The notes under the pieces: generated by a model
What the model was told of the DNA's origin: nothing
Seen by the model: the letters and a program-made list of their open reading frames with translations, nothing else
The model's database searches: none
Source: Desulfurobacteriaceae bacterium
GTDB lineage: Bacteria > Aquificota > Aquificia > Desulfurobacteriales > Desulfurobacteriaceae
Reading direction: 5' to 3'
DNA length: 64,000 bases
NCBI GenBank assembly: GCA_027051905.1
Contig: JALUGO010000007.1
Span: forward strand, 1 to 64,000
Program-made: the position numbers and the translations under genes
Shown: in pieces, positions 15,191 through 22,918 of the stretch
Layout of the letters: every line of letters starts with the position of its first letter
Numbering within the stretch: the first letter of the stretch is position 1

Positions 15191-16073
15191 CAGCATAGGG
15201 AACACTCCTCTTTTAAGGGTTGAGATTGAGGGGGTGGAGCTCTACCTGAAACTTGAGATGTTTAACCCCGGCGGTTCAATAAAAGACAGGGTAGCCCTTG
15301 CAATTATCGAAGATGGGGAAAAGAGTGGAGAGCTCACTCCTGAGAAGACCGTTGTTGAGGCAACCAGCGGGAATACAGGGATTGGCCTTGCCCTTGTTTG
15401 TGCTGCAAAGGGTTACAGGTGTCTGATAGCCATGCCGGAGAACATGAGTGAGGAGAGGAAGAGAATTTTGAGGGCTTTCGGGGCGGGGCTCCTTCTAACT
15501 CCGGCAGAGAATGGAGTTAAGGGGGCAGTTGAAAAGGTTAGGGAATTGGTTGAAAAAGAACCGGAAAAGTTCTTCCCTGCAGGGCAGTTTGAGAACCCTG
15601 TAAACCCCGAAATTCACTACAGGACAACTGCTAAAGAGATACTTGAGCAGATGGGAGTTCTTCCAAACCTCTTTGTTGCAGGGGTTGGAACGGGGGGAAC
15701 CTTTACAGGAGTTGCAAAGAGGTTTAAAGAAGAGAACCCGAAGTGCATCTGCGTTGCCGTTGAGCCTGAAGGGTGTGCAGTCCTTTCCGGTGAAAAGGTT
15801 TGTTCTCACAAAATTCAGGGAATAGGTGCAGGGTTTATCCCTCAAGTCCTTGATACTTCTCTAATTGACAGGGTTGAGAAAGTTTCTTACGAAGAGGCGA
15901 AACACTACGCAAGGCTCCTGGCTAGGGAGTTTGGCGTTTTGTCTGGTATCTCCTCTGGGGCAAACGTTGCCGTTGCCCTTCGTGTTGCAAAGGAAGCGGG
16001 AATAAGTGAAAGAGTCGTAACGGTTCTTCCAGATACCGGAGAGCGTTACCTTTCAACGGACTTCTTTGAGTAG
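15162..16073 (+). CDS. cysK: cysteine synthase (O-acetylserine sulfhydrylase)
   Basis: PLP enzyme making cysteine from O-acetylserine and sulfide. The 303-residue fold-type II protein has the PLP lysine in GGSIKDR (about residue 42), the substrate loop ATSGNTGIG (about 68-76), and the phosphate-binding glycines GVGTGGTFTG (about 174-183). A CysM or thiosulfate-using variant cannot be excluded. Its partner cysE lies at 37.0 kb. The ATG lies inside the end of the upstream gene. Confidence 0.9.
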   Translation: MRTLLRSILNSIGNTPLLRVEIEGVELYLKLEMFNPGGSIKDRVALAIIEDGEKSGELTPEKTVVEATSGNTGIGLALVCAAKGYRCLIAMPENMSEERKRILRAFGAGLLLTPAENGVKGAVEKVRELVEKEPEKFFPAGQFENPVNPEIHYRTTAKEILEQMGVLPNLFVAGVGTGGTFTGVAKRFKEENPKCICVAVEPEGCAVLSGEKVCSHKIQGIGAGFIPQVLDTSLIDRVEKVSYEEAKHYARLLAREFGVLSGISSGANVAVALRVAKEAGISERVVTVLPDTGERYLSTDFFE

Positions 16074-16080
16074 GTGGGAT

Positions 16081-17070
16081 GTGGAAATAAGGAGGGTAGA
16101 GGGGATTATCCCCATAGAGGGGATAAACAGGGATCTTCCCCTGAGACTTGAGAACTTTTCCTACCACGAGATGAAAAAGCTCCTTTCCCAGATAACGGGA
16201 GGGGAGCAGAAGGGAAAGGCCACAACCGAATTTGAGACTCTTCTAAAGGCGATTTTTTTGGGTTATGAGGGAAAGGGTAGGGGGAAATTTCGTCTTGGGA
16301 ATACAGAGTTTACAGCACGGCTTGAGGTTGATAGGGCTTTTAAACCGGGGGAAGAGGTTTTACTGAGATTGAAGGGGGTTGGAGAGAGGGTTGAGTTCTC
16401 TCTCGTTCTGCCGTTTAGAGGTAAGCTCTCTGAGATTTTGAAGGGGGAGCTCCCTTCCCTCCTCTCAAAAACGGTAGTTCTTCCAGATAGAGAACTCCTC
16501 TCTGCCTTGCTTCCGGTTGTTGAGAGGGAGTATCCGGAGCTCCTTCCTGGCTTCAGGGCGTTTGTCTCTTCCGGCAGGGTTTACTCTCCCTACCTTGTTT
16601 TTTCCCTGCTTCTCCTGTTGAAGCCGGAAGTTCACTCAGAAATTGAGAAAAAGGGGGTGAAACTTCCAGCGGGAGAGGAGGTTAAGGGGCTGATAAACCA
16701 GCTTATCGGGCTTTACTCCCTCTACGTTCTCCTTGGGGTTGTTGAGATTCCAGTCTATATTGATGAAGAGTTTAAGGGTAGGGTTTTCTATCGCTCCGGC
16801 GGAGAGGAGCTCTTTACTGCCTTGATTGAGGTTGAGACGAAGATGGGTGATTTCAGGGCTCTGTTAAAACTCCTCAGTAAGAACCTTTCGGTTGAGTATG
16901 GGGGATCACCGGAACTCCTTGAACGGATAGACCCGGAGGAAATGAGAAGAGCTCTTGAGGCTGCTGGATTAAAGCCAATCGTTATCAGAGCGGTTTCAAT
17001 GGAAACGGTTGACGAGTTTAAGAGGGAGTTTTTCAGAGGGGAGGGGGTATCTGTTAACCTTTCGGTTTGA
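16081..17070 (+). CDS. uncharacterised protein, possible FliK-like C-terminal domain
   Basis: About 329 residues, no signal peptide or clear membrane helix. I do not recognise the full-length family. The C-terminal quarter (ALIEVETKMGDFRALLKLL, then LERIDPEEMRRALEAAGL, then PIVIRAVS) has the strand-helix-helix-strand rhythm of the flagellar hook-length control (FliK) C-terminal domain, but this is a weak resemblance. GTG at 16081 has AGGTGG upstream; TTG at 16066 is the longer option. It directly follows the cysteine synthase and converges with the ThyX-like gene, overlapping it by 17 bases. Confidence 0.6.
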   Translation: MEIRRVEGIIPIEGINRDLPLRLENFSYHEMKKLLSQITGGEQKGKATTEFETLLKAIFLGYEGKGRGKFRLGNTEFTARLEVDRAFKPGEEVLLRLKGVGERVEFSLVLPFRGKLSEILKGELPSLLSKTVVLPDRELLSALLPVVEREYPELLPGFRAFVSSGRVYSPYLVFSLLLLLKPEVHSEIEKKGVKLPAGEEVKGLINQLIGLYSLYVLLGVVEIPVYIDEEFKGRVFYRSGGEELFTALIEVETKMGDFRALLKLLSKNLSVEYGGSPELLERIDPEEMRRALEAAGLKPIVIRAVSMETVDEFKREFFRGEGVSVNLSV

Positions 17071-17446
17071 CAAAGTCCGGGATAAAGGGCTCAATTGCTT
17101 TTGTGAACTTTAAATCGGGCATTTCTGAAAGGAGCTCCGCCGCCGTCCTCAGGTTCAAGGAAACTATAAATGAATCTTCCCTTTCACTTACTTTAATAAA
17201 GGGTTTTTCCATGAAAATCCTGAAGAGCTCTTCTTTGTAGGATTTGTTCACTTTAAACGTAAAGACTGCGTGTTCAACAACCGAGAGGTGACCCATTCCG
17301 ACGACCCTCTCTATGAGGGCTCTGTCATCTTCTTCAGAGTAACGGGAGAGGAGCTCCTCAACCGGCAGCCCGGAGTAACAGACTCTGGCCGCCGTTGCAA
17401 TTACCTTCAGGTAGTCTTTTGTTGTGGAGAGGAGCTCCACACTCAT
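17054..17446 (-). CDS. ThyX-like protein lacking the ThyX signature
   Basis: A 130-residue protein whose first 72 residues match the N terminus of flavin-dependent thymidylate synthase: VIATAARVCYSG, then DDRALIERVVGMGHLSVVEHAVFTF, where the GH and EH residues normally contact FAD and dUMP. A normal ThyX then has RHRxxSxNExSxR and about 90 more residues; here the chain jumps to a short segment with SLNLRTAAELL, resembling the late NARSLxxFL motif. The core is therefore missing and thymidylate synthase activity is unlikely. It overlaps the rpmE stop by one base (TAATG), so it is translationally coupled and still expressed in frame. Confidence 0.6.
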   Translation of the reverse strand: MSVELLSTTKDYLKVIATAARVCYSGLPVEELLSRYSEEDDRALIERVVGMGHLSVVEHAVFTFKVNKSYKEELFRIFMEKPFIKVSEREDSFIVSLNLRTAAELLSEMPDLKFTKAIEPFIPDFVKPKG

Positions 17447-17652
17447 TAGTATTTTCCTTCGTATTTAGCCATAAACTTCTCTACTCTACCCCTTACAACT
17501 TTCTGCTTCTGAGTTCCTGTGAAGAACGGATGGCAGGCGTTGCAGACTTCAACCTTTATCTCCGGGAACTTTGTTGACCTTGTTACCCACGTGTTGCCGC
17601 AGGCACAGATCACTCTTGTTTCCCTGTATTCTGGATGGATTCCCTTTTTCAT
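17446..17652 (-). CDS. rpmE: 50S ribosomal protein L31, zinc-binding type
   Basis: A 68-residue basic protein. It starts [11 protein letters not shown] and has the four zinc cysteines of the C+ form: CAC near residues 16-18 and CNAC near 37-40, followed by [15 protein letters not shown] lies nine bases before the ATG. It is followed directly by the ThyX-like gene. Confidence 0.96.
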   Translation of the reverse strand: MKKGIHPEYRETRVICACGNTWVTRSTKFPEIKVEVCNACHPFFTGTQKQKVVRGRVEKFMAKYEGKY

Positions 17653-17674
17653 TATCTCAACCTCCTGCTATAAT
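17646..17674 (+). promoter_or_regulatory. promoter for the dedA-trpA unit
   Basis: TTTTCA (17646-17651), 17-base spacer, TATAAT (17669-17674) preceded by TGC, an extended -10. It overlaps the rpmE translation start on the other strand and lies 50 bases before the GTG at 17724. Confidence 0.6.
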
Positions 17675-17723
17675 TGGCCGTTGTGCGATTGGAAAGTTTA
17701 ATTTAGACCCTACCGGGTGTCAA

Positions 17724-18356
17724 GTGGAGCTTTCATCCCTTTACCAGTTTGTTGATTCGAGTATTCACTTTGTAGAAGAACATCCAAATCTTACCTGTTT
17801 TGTCCTCTTTGGCTGGTCTTTCCTTGAGACGGCTTTCCTCTTAGGGCTTGTTCTTCCAGCTGAAAAAGTTTTAATACTCTCTTCCGTCCTTGTCGCAAAG
17901 GGGGTAATTTCCCCTTTCTCGTTTGTTGCCTGCGTTGCAACTGGAACGTTCCTGGGGTATCAGCTCTCCTATTTTATGGGATTCTTTATAGGGGAGCGCT
18001 ACCTGAGCGGGGTTCTTTCCCGGTTTGGCGTTTCTGAAAAGAACTTTAGAAAAGTTAAGCGTTTTGTTGAGGAAAGGGGAGAGGTTTCTCTGGTATTTGG
18101 CAGGTTTATTCCGGTTGTAAGACCTGCCCTTCCCGTTGTAATAGGGGCTTTTGAGCCCAACTACCTGAAGTTTACGGTTTACAACGGGGCTGGAGCTCTC
18201 CTCTGGGCACTTTCCTACCTGTTCCTGGGAAACTTGATAGATAAGCTGATTTCAACTATTATTAGCCATAAACTGGCGTCTCTTTTTGCCCTGTTCTTTA
18301 TCCTTTCAGCTTACTACCTCTGGAGAAAGTATGGAAAGAATAGAGAGAACGTTTAA
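17724..18356 (+). CDS. DedA-family inner-membrane protein
   Basis: About 210 residues with four to six hydrophobic segments. The family signatures are visible: the entry motif FLETAFLLGLVLPAE and the central FGRFIPVVRPALPVVIG, containing the conserved R-x-P and G residues of the DedA/SNARE-associated fold. These proteins act as phospholipid (undecaprenyl phosphate or phosphatidylethanolamine) translocases. GTG at 17724 is chosen because the frame further upstream is antisense to rpmE and looks non-coding. It overlaps trpA by 26 bases. Confidence 0.85.
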   Translation: MELSSLYQFVDSSIHFVEEHPNLTCFVLFGWSFLETAFLLGLVLPAEKVLILSSVLVAKGVISPFSFVACVATGTFLGYQLSYFMGFFIGERYLSGVLSRFGVSEKNFRKVKRFVEERGEVSLVFGRFIPVVRPALPVVIGAFEPNYLKFTVYNGAGALLWALSYLFLGNLIDKLISTIISHKLASLFALFFILSAYYLWRKYGKNRENV

Positions 18357-19113
18357 GGAACTTGGAGAGAGGAGAGAAAAACCTCTCATAGTTTACGCAA
18401 CTGCCTGCGATCCTAACTGCGGGAAATCTTTAGACGTTTTTAAGCTTATTCTTGAATACGCCGATATGGTTGAAGTTGGAATGCCCTTTTCTGATCCCCT
18501 CGCAGACGGCCCCACTATCCAGAAGGCCCACGAGAGGGCTCTCTCTTCCGGGGCGAACACCTGTAGAGTTTTAGAGCTGGTTTCAAAGCTGAGGGAGTTT
18601 ACGGATAAGCCTATTATCCTCATGGGCTACTACAATCCCATCTTCAATTACGGGGAAGAACGGTTCATAAGGGATGCAAAATCTGCCGGGGTTGACGGAT
18701 TTATAGTTCCAGACCTTCCTCCTGAAGAGGGGATGGACTTTGCGAGAAAGGTTAAGTCTTTAAAGCTATCTCCGGTTTTCCTTGCTGCTCCGACGAGCAC
18801 AGAAGAGAGGCTTAAGCTTATAGGACAGGCTACAGGAGAGTTTATCTACTACGTTTCCGTTACGGGGATAACGGGGGAAAGAGAAGAGCTTGCATATGCA
18901 GAGATAGAGAGGGACATAGATAGAATAAAAAGGATTACGGGGAAGAGAACTGTTGTCGGCTTTGGTATATCAAAACCTGAACACATAAAGCGGATGTATA
19001 ATAGTCCTGATGGTTTTGTTGTTGGAAGTGCCGTTGTGAAGAGGGTGGAATCCTGGAACCTGCCTGAGCTGAGAGAACTCCTTGCCGGCCTTAAAGCGGC
19101 TACCAAATCCTAA
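18331..19113 (+). CDS. trpA: tryptophan synthase alpha chain
   Basis: Cleaves indole-3-glycerol phosphate to indole and glyceraldehyde 3-phosphate. The 260-residue TIM barrel shows the catalytic Glu in MVEVGMPFSDPLADGP (about residues 40-55), the catalytic Asp in the same segment, and phosphate-binding loops GFGIS and GFVVGSAVV near the C terminus. ATG at 18331 is the conserved start (TGGAGA upstream). It stands alone here, without trpB or other trp genes, coupled to a dedA gene. Confidence 0.94.
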   Translation: MERIERTFKELGERREKPLIVYATACDPNCGKSLDVFKLILEYADMVEVGMPFSDPLADGPTIQKAHERALSSGANTCRVLELVSKLREFTDKPIILMGYYNPIFNYGEERFIRDAKSAGVDGFIVPDLPPEEGMDFARKVKSLKLSPVFLAAPTSTEERLKLIGQATGEFIYYVSVTGITGEREELAYAEIERDIDRIKRITGKRTVVGFGISKPEHIKRMYNSPDGFVVGSAVVKRVESWNLPELRELLAGLKAATKS

Positions 19114-19128
19114 TTTTCCGGAGGAAAT

Positions 19129-19374
19129 ATGTTTGGTCTTGGAACTCAGGAGCTTATAATTATTCTGGTAATTGCTCTTCTCATATTTGGCCCCAAGAAA
19201 CTTCCTGAACTTGCCCGTTCGACAGGTAAGGCAATAAACGAGTTCAGGAAAGCTTCAGCGGGAATAATCGACGAGGAAGAGGAGAAGAAGGAGTCAAAGA
19301 AAGAGGAGAACGTAGCAAAGACTGAAGCGAAGAAAGAAGAGGAAAAGGTAGAGAAAATAAAAGTCAAGGAATAA
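19129..19374 (+). CDS. tatA: twin-arginine translocase subunit TatA
   Basis: An 81-residue protein: an N-terminal membrane helix (FGLGTQELIIILVIALLIFGPKKLPEL region, with the FGPKKLPEL hinge), an amphipathic helix to about residue 45, and a very acidic/basic Lys-Glu tail. GGAGG precedes the ATG. It sits 10 bases before tatC and is needed for export of NapA and NapG. Confidence 0.93.
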   Translation: MFGLGTQELIIILVIALLIFGPKKLPELARSTGKAINEFRKASAGIIDEEEEKKESKKEENVAKTEAKKEEEKVEKIKVKE

Positions 19375-19384
19375 AGTAAAAGAG

Positions 19385-20134
19385 ATGCCAGAGAAGAACT
19401 ATCAATCTCCCGAAGAGGAGCTCCCGGTAACCGAGCACATAGAGGAGCTCCGTCAGAGGCTCTTTAAATCGTTCATAGCAATCATTGTGGGTTTCCTCGT
19501 TGCCTGGCCGTTTAAGGAGAGGATACTTCTTTTCCTTGAAGAACCCCTGCCAGACAGGTTAAAGGGAAAGCTGATATTCCTCTCCCCTCCAGAAGCGTTC
19601 TTTACGGCTCTTAAAATATCGTTCTTTGCTGGAATTCTCATAGCTCTTCCCTTTGTTCTTTACCAGCTGTGGAAATTCATAGAACCGGGATTATACGAGC
19701 ACGAGAAGAAGTTTATTCTGCCCTTTATGTTTTTCTCTCTTCTCTTTTTCTTCTCCGGTGCCTCCTTTGCCTACTTTGTTATTCTTCCCTTTGGGCTAAA
19801 GTTCCTTTTGGGGTTTATGGGAGACCTTTTAACTCCGCAGATTACCGTTGGCAGTTACGTTTCCTTTGTCATCCAGATGATTCTTGCCTTCGGTTTTGTT
19901 TTCCTGCTTCCGGTTGTTGTCTGGTTGCTTTCAAAGCTCGGAATAATAAATTACACAATGTTAGAAAAGAACAGAAAGTTTGCCGTTCTTGCTATATTTG
20001 TAATAGCAGCGCTTCTTACACCACCTGATGCATTCTCCCAGATAATGATGGCTCTTCCCCTGCTGGCACTTTACGAGCTCAGCATCTGGGTTTCAAAAAT
20101 TGCTGGAAGGGAGGAAGAGGAGATCACCTATTAA
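19385..20134 (+). CDS. tatC: twin-arginine translocase subunit TatC
   Basis: A 249-residue polytopic protein with six membrane segments. The N-terminal HIEELRQRLFKSF motif and the periplasmic SPPEAFFTALK loop, both part of the Tat signal-peptide receptor, are present. The family-typical LTPPDAFSQIMMALPL segment precedes the last helix. Together with TatA this forms a minimal two-component Tat system; no tatB is adjacent. Confidence 0.95.
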   Translation: MPEKNYQSPEEELPVTEHIEELRQRLFKSFIAIIVGFLVAWPFKERILLFLEEPLPDRLKGKLIFLSPPEAFFTALKISFFAGILIALPFVLYQLWKFIEPGLYEHEKKFILPFMFFSLLFFFSGASFAYFVILPFGLKFLLGFMGDLLTPQITVGSYVSFVIQMILAFGFVFLLPVVVWLLSKLGIINYTMLEKNRKFAVLAIFVIAALLTPPDAFSQIMMALPLLALYELSIWVSKIAGREEEEITY

Positions 20135-20158
20135 TAACCTTCTTGGAGGGAGCCGTTC

Positions 20159-21430
20159 ATGACTGAAAATTTAGCCGAGAGCCTTTCTTTAGAACAGCTT
20201 CAGAAAATGAGCATTTTCGACCTCAGAAAAGTGGCCAAGTCTTTAGGGGTTGAGGTAAAGTCTGTAAAAAAACAGGAGCTCATAAAGAAAATCCTTGAAA
20301 AAGATGCAGAGAGGAGAGGTTCTATTTTCAGAGTTGGCGTTTTAGAGGTTCTTCCCGACGGTTTTGGCTTTCTGCGTTCCCCTGAAAACAACTACCTTCC
20401 AAGTTCCAGCGATATTTACGTTTCCCCTTCCCAGATAAGGCGTTTTGGACTCAGAACTGGAGATACGATTGCCGGAGAGGTAAGGCCTCCCAAGGAAGGG
20501 GAGAAATACTACGCCCTCTTGAAAGTTCACGCCATTAACTGGGAACCTCCGGAGGTAGCAAAGACCCGTCCACAGTTCGACCAGCTGACCCCACTCCATC
20601 CTATGGAGAGGTTCAGGCTTGAGCACGACCCTTCGGAGCTCTCTACCCGCGTTGTTGACCTTATAACCCCCGTTGGAAAGGGGCAGAGGGGATTGATAGT
20701 TGCTCCTCCAAGGGCTGGTAAAACAGTTCTTCTTCAGAAGATAGCAAACGCTATAAAGACAAACGATCCAGACACTTATCTCATTATCCTTCTCATAGAT
20801 GAGAGGCCGGAAGAAGTTACCGATATGCAGAGGAATACCCTAGCCGATGAAGTTATTTCCTCTACCTTTGATGAGCCTCCCGAAAGGCATGCCCAGGTTG
20901 CAGAAATTGTTATAGAAAAGGCTAAAAGGCTTGTTGAACACAAGAGGGATGTAGTCATACTCCTTGACTCACTTACAAGGCTTGCAAGGGCTTACAATAC
21001 TCTCACTCCTCCAAGTGGTAAAATTCTCTCCGGAGGTATCGATGCCCACGCGTTCCACAAGCCCAAACGGTTCTTCGGAGCTGCAAGGAACATTGAAGAG
21101 GGTGGAAGTCTTACCATACTTGCAACTGCTCTTGTTGAAACCGGTAGCCGTATGGATGATGTAATTTTTGAGGAGTTTAAGGGAACAGGAAACATGGAGA
21201 TAGTTCTTGATAGATCCCTCGTTGAGAGGAGGATTTTCCCGGCTATAAACATCCATAAGTCTGGAACAAGAAAGGAGGAGCTTCTCCTCCCTGAGTGGGA
21301 GCTTAACAGGGTCTGGATTCTTAGAAGGCTTTTAACTTCAATGTCTCCCGTTGAGGCTATGGAGTTCCTCCTTGAGAAACTGAGAAAGTATAAAACCAAC
21401 GAAGACTTCTTAAAGGCGATGAACGCATGA
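20159..21430 (+). CDS. rho: transcription termination factor Rho
   Basis: A hexameric RNA helicase of 423 residues. The N-terminal Rho domain (helical, about 10-45) is followed by the RNA-binding cold-shock domain ([15 protein letters not shown] at about 60-75). The Walker A loop APPRAGKT is near residue 182, Walker [17 protein letters not shown] near 265, and the Q/R-loop region contains [22 protein letters not shown] at 20159 with GGAGGG upstream. It overlaps gmhA by four bases (ATGA). Confidence 0.97.
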   Translation: MTENLAESLSLEQLQKMSIFDLRKVAKSLGVEVKSVKKQELIKKILEKDAERRGSIFRVGVLEVLPDGFGFLRSPENNYLPSSSDIYVSPSQIRRFGLRTGDTIAGEVRPPKEGEKYYALLKVHAINWEPPEVAKTRPQFDQLTPLHPMERFRLEHDPSELSTRVVDLITPVGKGQRGLIVAPPRAGKTVLLQKIANAIKTNDPDTYLIILLIDERPEEVTDMQRNTLADEVISSTFDEPPERHAQVAEIVIEKAKRLVEHKRDVVILLDSLTRLARAYNTLTPPSGKILSGGIDAHAFHKPKRFFGAARNIEEGGSLTILATALVETGSRMDDVIFEEFKGTGNMEIVLDRSLVERRIFPAINIHKSGTRKEELLLPEWELNRVWILRRLLTSMSPVEAMEFLLEKLRKYKTNEDFLKAMNA

Positions 21431-22035
21431 GGGAGCTCATATACTACAGCTTTTTAGAGAGTGCAGACCTTAAAAGGGAGTTTATAGAGGAGAACAGAGA
21501 GAGAATATTCAACGTTTTCAAAGAGATAGCAGAGAGGGTAAAGGAGGGGAAAAAGATCCTTCTCTGCGGGAACGGAGGGTCTGCCGCTGACTGTCAGCAC
21601 ATAGCCGCAGAGCTTGTTGGAAGGTTTGGTATGGAGAGGAGAGCTCTCCCGGCAATAGCTTTAACTACGGATACCTCAATCCTCACTGCCGTTGCCAATG
21701 ACTACTCCTTTGATAGAATTTTTGAAAGGCAGGTTGAGGCGTTAGGACAGGAAGGGGACGTTTTAATAGGAATAAGCACCAGTGGGAATTCAGAAAACGT
21801 TGTTCGTGCTGTCAACAAGGCGAAAGAAAAGAAGATGCTGACTGTAGGTTTTTTAGGAAAAGAAGGGGGTAAGCTGGCAGATATTGTTGACCATGCCTTT
21901 ATTGTGAGGAGCTTTTCAACTCCAAGGATTCAGGAAGTCCACATTACTCTGGGGCACGTTCTCTGTGACTTTATTGAGAAGTTTCTCTTCTCTTACGATA
22001 ACTACTTCCCTCCCTTCGGGGAGGGAAGGGAGTAA
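21427..22035 (+). CDS. gmhA: phosphoheptose isomerase
   Basis: Converts sedoheptulose 7-phosphate to D-glycero-D-manno-heptose 7-phosphate for the LPS core. The 202-residue SIS-domain protein has [23 protein letters not shown] (about 45-67, including the substrate-binding Ser and zinc ligands), [13 protein letters not shown] near 118-130, and a late histidine in [13 protein letters not shown]. Its presence implies an LPS-bearing outer membrane, consistent with kdsD at 43.7 kb. The last codons lie in a strong hairpin. Confidence 0.93.
   Translation: MRELIYYSFLESADLKREFIEENRERIFNVFKEIAERVKEGKKILLCGNGGSAADCQHIAAELVGRFGMERRALPAIALTTDTSILTAVANDYSFDRIFERQVEALGQEGDVLIGISTSGNSENVVRAVNKAKEKKMLTVGFLGKEGGKLADIVDHAFIVRSFSTPRIQEVHITLGHVLCDFIEKFLFSYDNYFPPFGEGRE
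22005..22028 (+). terminator. UUCG-loop hairpin at the 3' end of gmhA
   Basis: CTTCCCTCCC (22005-22014) pairs perfectly with GGGAGGGAAG (22019-22028) around TTCG, a very stable tetraloop. It covers the last codons of gmhA. No T-tract follows, so it may act in mRNA 3'-end stability or Rho-independent pausing rather than as a standard terminator. Confidence 0.5.
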
Positions 22036-22104
22036 TCCATCTAAAAATATCGTAAAATCCCACCCTGAATAGCTTTCTGAAAAACGATCTCGGAGGTTTC
22101 CGTT

Positions 22105-22902
22105 ATGAAAATTGGAAAAGCTATAAGGATGGAAAGGATTATTAACAGGGAGACAGGGAACACCGTTATCATTCCTATGGACCACGGCGTTTCAATGGGT
22201 CCTATTCCAGGTATCATAGATATAAGGGATTCTATAGATAAGGTTGCAAACGGTGGGGCTAATGCAGTTATTATCCATAAAGGTCTTGTTCGCCACGGCC
22301 ATAGAAAGCACGGTAAGGATGTTGGTCTTATTGTTCATTTATCTGCAAGCACCAATCTTTCTCCAAAGCCAAACTCAAAGGTAATTGTTTGTTCGGTTGA
22401 AGAGGCTATTAAACTTGGAGCAGATGGGGTTTCTGTTCACGTTAACCTTGGGGATATGAACGAAGATAAGATGCTTGAAGACCTCGGCAGGGTTTCTGAG
22501 AAGTGTCTGGAGTGGGGAATGCCCCTTGTTGCAATGATGTATGCAAGGGGAGAACACATAGAGAACCCGTTTGACCCAGACGTTGTTGCCCACTGTGCAA
22601 GGGTTGCCGCAGAGCTTGGGGCAGATATCGTTAAGGTTGCCTACACGGGAGACCCTGAAACCTTCAGAAGGGTAACTGAGGGCTGCCCCATTCCGGTTGT
22701 TATAGCCGGTGGTCCCAAGATGAGCAACGACATGGAGATTTTAGAGATGGTTGAAGGTGCCATGAAGGCTGGCGCTAAAGGGGTTTCAATCGGAAGGAAC
22801 GCATTCCAGCACGAAGACCCTGAGAAGATTGTAAGGGCAATTGCTGCAATAGTTCACGAGGGTAAAACTGCAAAAGAGGCTGCAAAGCTTTTAGAGGGGT
22901 AG
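22105..22902 (+). CDS. class I aldolase of the ADH synthase / archaeal fructose-bisphosphate aldolase family
   Basis: A 265-residue TIM barrel. Motifs: [13 protein letters not shown] (catalytic Asp), [20 protein letters not shown] (catalytic Tyr), the Schiff-base lysine in [11 protein letters not shown], and VVIAGGPK / [10 protein letters not shown] phosphate loops. The family includes archaeal-type fructose-bisphosphate aldolase (DhnA), LsrF, and 2-amino-3,7-dideoxy-D-threo-hept-6-ulosonate synthase of the archaeal aromatic pathway. The [19 protein letters not shown] stretch looks most like the last, but sequence reading cannot decide the substrate. GGAGGT site upstream of the ATG. Confidence 0.8.
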   Translation: MKIGKAIRMERIINRETGNTVIIPMDHGVSMGPIPGIIDIRDSIDKVANGGANAVIIHKGLVRHGHRKHGKDVGLIVHLSASTNLSPKPNSKVIVCSVEEAIKLGADGVSVHVNLGDMNEDKMLEDLGRVSEKCLEWGMPLVAMMYARGEHIENPFDPDVVAHCARVAAELGADIVKVAYTGDPETFRRVTEGCPIPVVIAGGPKMSNDMEILEMVEGAMKAGAKGVSIGRNAFQHEDPEKIVRAIAAIVHEGKTAKEAAKLLEG

Positions 22903-22917
22903 CGGGAGCTCCCCTCT
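22893..22917 (+). terminator. hairpin between convergent aldolase and radical-SAM genes
   Basis: AGAGGGG (22893-22899) pairs with CCCCTCT (22911-22917) around an 11-base loop. The stem overlaps the aldolase stop and ends two bases before the facing gene's stop. It contains the ten-base palindrome GGGAGCTCCC (22904-22913). It may serve both strands. Confidence 0.45.
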
Positions 22918-22918
22918 C

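Noticed and set aside
17054-17446. Frameshift explanation for the short ThyX-like gene
   Set aside because: About 270 bases of ThyX coding are missing outright, the remaining frame is uninterrupted, and both ends abut other genes. A deletion fits; a frameshift does not.
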